Program-made: the position numbers and the translations under genes
Part shown: piece by piece, positions 1 to 4,013 of the stretch
Layout: each line of letters starts with the position of its first letter
Numbering within the stretch: the stretch's first letter is position 1
NCBI GenBank assembly: GCA_021821235.1
Contig: JAKACS010000164.1
Coordinates: 1 to 6,921 of the forward strand
Source of the DNA: Bacillota bacterium
Lineage (GTDB): Bacteria > Bacillota > Bacilli > Bacillales_B > DSM-18226
Length of the DNA stretch: 6,921 nucleotides
Reading direction: 5' to 3'
Notes under the pieces: model-generated
The model's input: only the letters and a program-made list of their open reading frames with translations
Databases searched by the model: none
Told to the model about the DNA's origin: nothing

Positions 1-105
1 ATGGAGCAAGTCAGACAAGCGATCAGGGAAGATCGGCTTGGCGATTTCAGAGAAGAATTTTTTGAGCGGTATGGCTTTAATAAGCCAAACGCGAAAAATT
101 TCTAA
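1..105 (+). CDS. tgt: tRNA-guanine transglycosylase, C-terminal end (partial)
   Basis: These are the last 34 codons and the stop of a gene that begins outside the window; the ATG at base 1 is an internal methionine. The peptide contains [18 protein letters not shown] and ends in NKPNAKNF, which I recognise as the usual C-terminus of Bacillus Tgt. The enzyme swaps guanine for preQ1 at the wobble position of GUN-anticodon tRNAs during queuosine synthesis, in the cytoplasm. The catalytic aspartates and zinc-binding cysteines lie upstream and cannot be checked. A second in-frame-independent stop (TAG) lies just after the TAA. The next gene, yajC, starts 30 bases downstream with no terminator between, so both are probably in one transcript, as in the queA-tgt-yajC order of B. 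subtilis. The identity rests on a short peptide plus synteny. Confidence 0.9.
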   Translation: MEQVRQAIREDRLGDFREEFFERYGFNKPNAKNF

Positions 106-135
106 TAGATGCTATTTTGAAAGGAGGGAAAATGA

Positions 136-441
136 ATGCAAAGTCTTGGCACAATATTGCCGCTTATCTTAATGTTTGTCTTGTTTTACTTTTTATTGAT
201 TCGCCCGCAGCAAAAACGTCAAAAAAACGTTCAGCAAATGCAAAGTGATCTAAAAAAAGGGGACAAAATCGTTACGATTGGCGGATTGCATGGTTTTGTC
301 GACTCTCTTGATGATAATAAAATTGTCATTAAATGTGGCGACGGAAGCCGTTTAACGTATGACCGCTCCGCTGTACGTGAAGTTTTAGAGTCAGCCCCAG
401 CCCCAGCAGCAGCTGATAAGCTGGCAAAAAAGGAGTCGTAG
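136..441 (+). CDS. yajC: Sec translocase accessory subunit YajC
   Basis: This 101-residue protein has the YajC layout. A single N-terminal membrane helix covers roughly residues 4-22. The RPQQKR motif follows directly (23-28), then a basic/glutamine-rich stretch and the small cytoplasmic domain with LKKGDKIVTIGG (about 39-50). The C-terminal tail is alanine/proline rich and probably disordered. YajC associates with SecDF (and YidC) at the SecYEG channel; it is generally dispensable. Start choice: AAGGAGG at 121-127 is 8 bases before ATG 136. The ATG at 132 is in another frame and too close to the ribosome site. The gene lies directly after tgt and ends at a strong terminator. Its partner secDF is in the same window about 3.6 kb downstream but in a separate transcription unit. 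B. subtilis calls this gene yrbF. Confidence 0.95.
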   Translation: MQSLGTILPLILMFVLFYFLLIRPQQKRQKNVQQMQSDLKKGDKIVTIGGLHGFVDSLDDNKIVIKCGDGSRLTYDRSAVREVLESAPAPAAADKLAKKES

Positions 442-456
442 TTTTTAATGCATCAA

Positions 457-492
457 AAAAAGGGAGCCGCACTTTTTGCCGGCTTCCTTTTT
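457..492. terminator. bidirectional Rho-independent terminator between yajC and yrzE
   Basis: The left arm AAAAAGGGAGCCG (457-469) pairs with the right arm CGGCTTCCTTTTT (480-492), 13 base pairs with one G-T wobble. The loop is 10 bases. The A-run at 455-461 gives a T-tail on the minus strand and the T-run at 488-492 gives one on the plus strand. It can therefore stop yajC transcription rightward and yrzE transcription leftward. It sits between the two convergent stop codons (441 and 496). Confidence 0.88.
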
Positions 493-495
493 GTA

Positions 496-867
496 TTATG
501 CAGACCTTTTATTTGTCGACAAGTTTACTCCAAGTATACCGCCCATCATGGCGATGAGGATATAGCAAATATAATAGATGAACTGCCGTGCATCAAAGAG
601 GCGGTCATAGCCCAAGTATTGAAACAGGAACACGATAAACGTATAGATCAGGCCGGTCAATCCTCCGATCAGCCATCCCTTTTGCTTCCTTTTTCCTCCG
701 GATAATAACCCGCCGCCAAACAAACCGATAAATGACATAGCAGTCACAATGTATTGCAGCGAAGCTTCCTGCACAGATGTAAATCGAAGAATAAGGGAAA
801 AAATAAGACTCGAAAGAGCTGCGAAAGCAAAAATGAAAATGACGCCATACAGAACGGCTGTGCCCAA
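496..867 (-). CDS. yrzE: small four-helix membrane protein, TIGR04086 family (YrzE-like)
   Basis: The protein is hydrophobic with about four membrane helices (in 123-residue numbering near 4-26, 38-57, 65-85 and 97-115). A conserved-looking basic/glycine segment, SGGKRKQKGWLIGGLTGL, lies between helices 2 and 3. I recognise it as the TIGR04086/YrzE family of Firmicute membrane proteins; its function is unknown. Position also fits: yrzE lies between yajC and yrbG in B. subtilis. The start is uncertain. The only canonical in-frame start is TTG 865-867, which is 23 bases from the strong AAGGAGG ribosome site (891-897). That ribosome site is 8 bases, ideal spacing, from an in-frame ATC at 880-882. 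An ATC start would give 128 residues beginning xESKNLGTAVLYG. The true 5' end may therefore be base 882. The ATG at 887-889 is out of frame and only one base from the ribosome site. The gene is convergent with yajC and divergent from yrbG. Confidence 0.85.
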   Translation of the reverse strand: MGTAVLYGVIFIFAFAALSSLIFSLILRFTSVQEASLQYIVTAMSFIGLFGGGLLSGGKRKQKGWLIGGLTGLIYTFIVFLFQYLGYDRLFDARQFIYYICYILIAMMGGILGVNLSTNKRSA

Positions 868-890
868 GTTTTTTGATTCGATGTTGCATT

Positions 891-897
891 CCTCCTT
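891..897 (-). promoter_or_regulatory. yrzE ribosome binding site
   Basis: On the minus strand this reads AAGGAGG, a perfect anti-16S match. It is 8 bases upstream of an in-frame ATC (880-882), but 23 bases upstream of the first canonical in-frame start, TTG 865-867. It is the main evidence that translation of yrzE begins at about 882 rather than 867. Confidence 0.75.
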
Positions 898-926
898 ATC
901 CCCGCCGAAACGGCAGTAAATTCATC

Positions 927-963
927 TGCTGTTTTCTATGTGTAGACTGATAGAAAAACAGCA
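927..963. repeat. inverted repeat (hairpin) in the yrzE leader
   Basis: TGCTGTTTTCTAT (927-939) is complementary to ATAGAAAAACAGCA (950-963), giving 13 paired bases with a single bulged base and a 10-base loop. On the minus strand it lies between the candidate yrzE promoter and the yrzE ribosome site, so it would fold in the leader mRNA. On the plus strand the right arm is followed by TTTTT (964-968), so it resembles a weak terminator for transcription coming from the yrzE side. No plus-strand gene ends nearby, so its role is unclear. Confidence 0.55.
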
Positions 964-969
964 TTTTTC

Positions 970-997
970 CTAGTACAAGCATATTCAGGCCAGTCAA
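970..997 (-). promoter_or_regulatory. candidate sigma-A promoter for yrzE
   Basis: On the minus strand, TTGACT (997-992) is separated by 16 bases from TACTAG (975-970). The -35 box matches consensus at five of six positions; the -10 box is poor. It is correctly oriented, about 70-75 bases before the yrzE ribosome site. This is a pattern match only. I see no convincing promoter for yrbG in the rest of the 868-1100 gap. Confidence 0.3.
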
Positions 998-1100
998 AAA
1001 ATAGAAGGAAATTCTTGCAAAGATTCTGCCGAATGGAAACAATTGCTTGCTATCAGATTGCTTGGTTCGATAAACACTAGACATGAAAAGGGGCGACTGG

Positions 1101-1763
1101 ATGATGGAAGAACATCTCATTATTGTTTTTCGGACGATTCTGCTATATGTCCTGATTCTGATTATTTTTCGGGTAATGGGAAAACGAGAGATTGGCGAAT
1201 TAAGCATTTTGGATTTAGTTGTATTTATCATGATTGCGGAAATGGCTGTTGTGGCCATTGAGGACACAAAGGATCCTCTGCTGCATACCATTATACCGAT
1301 GCTGCTCTTAATGGTAATCCAAATCACTTTAGCAATGGCTTCGTTAAAAAGCAAACGATTTCGCGATTTTGTGGATGGGAAGCCAACGATAATTATCAAC
1401 CGGGGGAAAATTGATGAAAAAGCAATGCGCAAGCAGCGCTATAATTTCGACGATTTAATGAGCCAGCTTAGGGAAAAAGATATCCGCAGCATTGCAGATG
1501 TCGAGTTTGCGATTTTGGAGTCGTCCGGAAAACTATCGGTGATTGAAAAGGAAAAAAACCAAAATATGCTGGAAAAAGGCGGAGATATCACCATCCCGCT
1601 TATCATAGACGGTACGGTCAATGAGGAAAATTTAAAAAGAATCGAGAAAACGAATTTATGGTTAAGACAAGAGCTGAAAAAACGTGGCTATAATGAGATT
1701 AAAAAAATCTCTTTTTGCAGTTATGAGAACGGACAATTTTTTATCGACTTAAACGATGAATAA
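1101..1763 (+). CDS. yrbG: YetF/DUF421-family membrane protein YrbG
   Basis: The 220-residue protein has three N-terminal membrane helices (about 7-24, 36-54 and 64-83), including [20 protein letters not shown] between helices 1 and 2. A cytoplasmic domain follows with the family signature [15 protein letters not shown], then [13 protein letters not shown] and [16 protein letters not shown]. This is the DUF421 (YetF) architecture at its usual length. Family members are common in spore formers, and relatives occur in spore-associated operons, but the biochemical role of YrbG itself is not established. Start choice: AAAAGGGG (1086-1093) is 7 bases before ATG 1101, so that start, or ATG 1104, is preferred. 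The in-frame ATG at 1083 has no ribosome site and would add MKRGDW. The gene is alone on its strand here: yrzE lies divergently upstream and spoVB convergently downstream. Confidence 0.9.
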   Translation: MMEEHLIIVFRTILLYVLILIIFRVMGKREIGELSILDLVVFIMIAEMAVVAIEDTKDPLLHTIIPMLLLMVIQITLAMASLKSKRFRDFVDGKPTIIINRGKIDEKAMRKQRYNFDDLMSQLREKDIRSIADVEFAILESSGKLSVIEKEKNQNMLEKGGDITIPLIIDGTVNEENLKRIEKTNLWLRQELKKRGYNEIKKISFCSYENGQFFIDLNDE

Positions 1764-1799
1764 AAGACACGGATTTAAGTGAAGATGCCGTGTCTTTTT
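1762..1799. terminator. bidirectional Rho-independent terminator between yrbG and spoVB
   Basis: AAAAGACACGG (1762-1772) pairs perfectly with CCGTGTCTTTT (1788-1798), with a 15-base loop and T-runs available on both strands. The left arm overlaps the yrbG stop codon and the right arm ends 10 bases before the spoVB stop codon at 1809-1811. It should terminate both convergent genes. Confidence 0.9.
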
Positions 1800-1808
1800 G
1801 GCTGAACC

Positions 1809-3371
1809 TTAGCGGAAAGCTAATTTTGAAAGTGGTTTTCCGATGAACGGAATTCGTTTCAGATCATCTTTCCGCAAAAGGCCGAGCAGCAAAAGAAGAA
1901 TCAAATAGGAAATGGACATTATCGAAATGGCTACAGCGACTCGAGTAAGTAAAATTTGATCACTAAACAGATTGGCGAACGACCAATACCCAAGCCATCC
2001 AGAGACAATCATCACAAGGAAAGCTTTAACGTAGTCCCGGATATAAAAGGAGAAAGAGACTTTTTTCAAAACAGTCGAAAAATGCAATAATGTAACGAGG
2101 ACAAATCCAACCACAATCCCCAAAGCAGCCCCATTGATACCGAATGCAGGCTGAGAAGCAAGTAAAAAGACGACAAGGGTTTTGACAATTGCGCCAATCA
2201 GGCTGTTAATCATCGCAGCCCGAGCGAGATTCAGCGCTTGTAACACTGCCTGAAGCGGACCTTGATAATAATAAAACAAAAAGAACGGCGCCATTAAGCG
2301 AATAAACACAGAGCCATTTTTGGAACCGTACATTAGCTGCATTAACGGGTCTGCCAAAATATAGAGAACAACTACAGCAAGGCCGCCGCTTAAAAAAGCA
2401 AATTTCAATGCTTGCTGTACCCGATGCTCAATTAAGCGATAATTAGTCCGGGAATTGGCTTCACTAATTGCCGGAACAAGTGAAGTTGCCAGCGAATAAG
2501 TAATAAAGGATGGCAGCATTAACAGCGGCATCGCATAACCGGTTAATGCTCCATACTGTTTTGTAGCGGTAACGGCAGCTATGCCGGCAAGAGCCAGGCT
2601 ATTGGAAACAACGATCGGTTCAAAAAACCAGGCAACAGAGCCAATTAACCGGCTGCCGGTTGTAGGAATGGCAATTTCCATTAAATCGCGAAACGTTTTC
2701 TTCCCAGCATGAACCGATTTGAAAAAATTCTTGCGCAGTTTAAAGCGTTTTTTCAGCTTAAACGTTGTCATGAGATACAGGAGGGAGCTAAGTTCCCCGA
2801 TAACCGTCGCACCCATTGCGGCAGCCGCAGCATATTCAATTCCGTATGGAAGAAAGGCTTTTGTCATAACAGCAATGAGCGTGATACGGATAGCCTGTTC
2901 GACAATTTGCGAAGCTGCGGACGGACGCATGTTCTGCCGGCCTTGGAAATAGCCGCGAAGCACGGAAGACACGGCAATAATCGGGATAACCGGTGCAATC
3001 GCAACAAGGGGATAGTATGTTCTCTGGTCGGTAAAAAGTGCTGTTGATAAAAATGGAGCTAGCAAAATCAGCGCAGGTGTGAATACAACGGACAGCACCA
3101 AGGTTGTCGCCAGTGATACCACCAGGATTTTTTTGATTTCTGCATAATCGCCTCTTGCTTCGGCTTCGGCAACGTTCTTTGAGATCGCAACTGGCAGGCC
3201 GAGCTGGGTGAGTGTTACCACAAGGCTAAAGGTTGGAAATGCCATCATATATAAACCCACACCCTCTTCACCGATGCTGCGGGCAATAACAATCCGATTA
3301 ATAAAACCAAGTACTCTTGTAATGAATCCGGCGATAAGCAAAATAAATGTTCCTCTTAAAAACTTCGACAT
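1809..3371 (-). CDS. spoVB: stage V sporulation protein B, cortex lipid-linked precursor flippase family
   Basis: This 520-residue polytopic protein belongs to the MOP superfamily (polysaccharide synthase/MurJ-like flippases). It has about 14 predicted membrane helices from end to end and matches the length of B. subtilis SpoVB. The N-terminus (GFITRVLGFINRIVIARSIG, then EEGVGLYMMAFP) is the typical SpoVB opening; LGLPVAISKNVAEAEARGD follows near residues 57-77. SpoVB is needed for spore cortex formation. It acts in the mother cell, and its proposed role is moving lipid-linked peptidoglycan precursor across the outer forespore membrane. That role is family knowledge and is not visible here. 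Start choice: AAGGAGG (3385-3379, minus strand) is 7 bases before the ATG. A good sigma-E-type promoter lies about 45 bases upstream, matching known mother-cell expression. The frame is intact with no disruption. Related paralogues (YtgP, YkvU type) are possible, but the neighbours fix it as spoVB. Confidence 0.95.
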   Translation of the reverse strand: MSKFLRGTFILLIAGFITRVLGFINRIVIARSIGEEGVGLYMMAFPTFSLVVTLTQLGLPVAISKNVAEAEARGDYAEIKKILVVSLATTLVLSVVFTPALILLAPFLSTALFTDQRTYYPLVAIAPVIPIIAVSSVLRGYFQGRQNMRPSAASQIVEQAIRITLIAVMTKAFLPYGIEYAAAAAMGATVIGELSSLLYLMTTFKLKKRFKLRKNFFKSVHAGKKTFRDLMEIAIPTTGSRLIGSVAWFFEPIVVSNSLALAGIAAVTATKQYGALTGYAMPLLMLPSFITYSLATSLVPAISEANSRTNYRLIEHRVQQALKFAFLSGGLAVVVLYILADPLMQLMYGSKNGSVFIRLMAPFFLFYYYQGPLQAVLQALNLARAAMINSLIGAIVKTLVVFLLASQPAFGINGAALGIVVGFVLVTLLHFSTVLKKVSFSFYIRDYVKAFLVMIVSGWLGYWSFANLFSDQILLTRVAVAISIMSISYLILLLLLGLLRKDDLKRIPFIGKPLSKLAFR

Positions 3372-3378
3372 TAACTTC

Positions 3379-3385
3379 CCTCCTT
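3379..3385 (-). promoter_or_regulatory. spoVB ribosome binding site
   Basis: On the minus strand this reads AAGGAGG, 7 bases before the spoVB ATG at 3369-3371. It confirms that start. Confidence 0.85.
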
Positions 3386-3414
3386 CTCAAAAAAGAAGAA
3401 TTCATATACAATTA

Positions 3415-3444
3415 ACTATATGCACAATAGTGGACAAAGCATGA
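3415..3444 (-). promoter_or_regulatory. predicted sigma-E promoter of spoVB
   Basis: On the minus strand, TCATGCTT (3444-3437) is separated by 14 bases from CATATAGT (3422-3415). The sigma-E consensus is roughly KMATATTY-N14-CATACAnT. The -35 matches six of eight positions and the -10 differs by one base, at exactly the expected spacing. Transcription would start near 3407, about 20 bases before the ribosome site. spoVB is a known sigma-E gene in B. subtilis, which supports the call. Confidence 0.65.
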
Positions 3445-3469
3445 CAAGCAGGAATATTTTTCGTAGACT
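3431..3469 (+). promoter_or_regulatory. candidate sigma-A promoter(s) for comN
   Basis: Two overlapping plus-strand matches are visible: TGGACA (3431-3436)-N18-TATTTT (3455-3460), and ATGACA (3441-3446)-N17-TAGACT (3464-3469). Each -35 has five of six consensus bases and each -10 has four of six. Transcripts would begin near 3467 or 3476, giving a comN leader of about 130-140 bases. The region overlaps the -35 box of the divergent spoVB promoter. I cannot tell which of the two is used. Confidence 0.4.
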
Positions 3470-3490
3470 TAATCCCTCACTTAAAAAAGA

Positions 3491-3561
3491 AAGAAAGCAC
3501 CTTATGGGATAGAGTCCGTGAGTTTCTTGATTCGTTCTACGTACCATCAGCCGGGAACGAA
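3491..3561 (+). other. structured 5' leader of comN (two predicted hairpins)
   Basis: The first hairpin pairs AAGAAAGCAC (3491-3500) with GTGAGTTTCTT (3518-3528), with a small internal mismatch and a possible inner GGA/TCC stem. The second pairs TTCGTTC (3531-3537) perfectly with GAACGAA (3555-3561) around a 17-base loop, extendable by one wobble pair. Neither is followed by a T-run, so they do not look like terminators. They lie between the candidate promoter and the comN ribosome site. I do not recognise a known riboswitch or T-box sequence. Confidence 0.4.
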
Positions 3562-3607
3562 GAGCTGCTTATTGAACAGAGCTACATTAATTGGGGAGGT
3601 TTAGCTT

Positions 3608-3904
3608 ATGGGAGCAGAGCATATCGATCATCATTTTCGCAGTCAGGTCAAGCCGGTATTATTAAGCAAGTTGGATGAATTTCGTTTGCTTGGCTATGAC
3701 TCGATTTCAGAAGATGAACTCTGGGAATTTTTGATTCGAAAAAAATGGAAGAAAGTTAATGACGAAAGAAAACTACATGCAATCATCCAGGATATTTTTT
3801 CAATCAAAGTCAGTGATTATCTTTCTTACAGGACAATTGAAACGTTTAAAACAAGCGAGTTTTCGATAGATAATGATGAGGATTGGAGAGAACTTTTGAA
3901 GTAG
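3608..3904 (+). CDS. comN: ComN-type post-transcriptional regulator
   Basis: This 98-residue, charged, soluble protein has no signal peptide or membrane helix. Near the middle it carries LDEFRLLGYDSISEDELWEF (about 21-40), then an IRKKWKK basic patch, and an acidic C-terminal tail. The length and sequence fit the ComN (YrzD) family, annotated as post-transcriptional regulator. In B. subtilis ComN promotes comE operon expression after transcription and is linked to the cell pole/DivIVA. I cannot tell from sequence whether this organism is competent. Start choice: GGGGAGG (3593-3599) is 8 bases before ATG 3608. The gene lies between spoVB (divergent) and secDF, as in B. subtilis. No terminator is visible before secDF 109 bases downstream, so read-through into secDF is possible. 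Confidence 0.9.
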   Translation: MGAEHIDHHFRSQVKPVLLSKLDEFRLLGYDSISEDELWEFLIRKKWKKVNDERKLHAIIQDIFSIKVSDYLSYRTIETFKTSEFSIDNDEDWRELLK

Positions 3905-3921
3905 AGCGGCCGGTCGGAAAA

Positions 3922-3937
3922 TTGACAGCATTGTCAA
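3922..3937. repeat. perfect palindrome over the secDF -35 box (possible operator)
   Basis: TTGACA-GCAT-TGTCAA is a 6+4+6 inverted repeat whose left half is the -35 hexamer itself. A dimeric repressor bound here would block RNA polymerase. The symmetry could also be chance, since half of it is fixed by the -35 consensus. I do not recognise it as the site of a specific regulator. Confidence 0.4.
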
Positions 3938-3950
3938 CTTATTTCATAAT
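3922..3950 (+). promoter_or_regulatory. sigma-A promoter of secDF
   Basis: TTGACA (3922-3927), a 17-base spacer, then CATAAT (3945-3950) makes eleven of twelve consensus bases at ideal spacing. Transcription should start near 3956-3958, about 57 bases before the secDF ATG. A strong housekeeping promoter fits a Sec export component. Confidence 0.8.
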
Positions 3951-3994
3951 GGAAACAATGGCTTTTCGGATTTTGAAGGACTGTTTTTGTAGCC

Positions 3995-4002
3995 TAAGGA
4001 GG
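3995..4002 (+). promoter_or_regulatory. secDF ribosome binding site
   Basis: TAAGGAGG is a perfect anti-16S match. It lies 11 bases before ATG 4014, slightly longer than the usual 7-9. No other in-frame start fits better. Confidence 0.8.
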
Positions 4003-4013
4003 AACAATACATA

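Noticed and set aside
132..134. ATG at 132 as an alternative start near yajC
   Set aside because: It is in a different frame from yajC and only 4 bases from AAGGAGG; ATG 136 has the proper spacing and gives the YajC protein.
448..705. An 85-codon plus-strand frame antisense to yrzE
   Set aside because: It begins inside the yajC terminator and has no ribosome site. The minus strand encodes a convincing four-helix membrane protein over the same bases.
1035..1074. Possible promoter elements for yrbG: GGAAACAATT resembling a sigma-F -10, or TTGCTT with TTCGAT as sigma-A
   Set aside because: The sigma-F-like -10 lacks a -35 at the right distance, and the sigma-A pair matches only three of six bases in the -10. 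Neither is strong enough to annotate.
1083..1085. Upstream ATG of yrbG
   Set aside because: There is no ribosome site before it. The AAAAGGGG that serves ATG 1101 lies inside this extension.
896..1432. A 178-codon open frame on the minus strand, antisense to yrbG and covering the yrzE-yrbG gap
   Set aside because: The opposite strand encodes a clear YetF/DUF421 protein with conserved motifs. The antisense product shows no family features, and no ribosome site was found that would support it.
2709..3047. Plus-strand frames of 77 and 112 codons inside spoVB
   Set aside because: They are antisense to an intact, conserved membrane-protein gene and have no family features.
3518..3604. A 28-codon frame from GTG 3518 ending in TAG just before the comN ATG, as a possible leader peptide
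   Set aside because: There is only a weak GGGAT upstream, no good ribosome site, and the start lies inside a predicted stem. Its length is within chance expectation.
3904..3916. GC-rich GCGGCCGGTCGG just after the comN stop, as a terminator
   Set aside because: Only a few bases can pair and no T-run follows, so it does not look like an intrinsic terminator.
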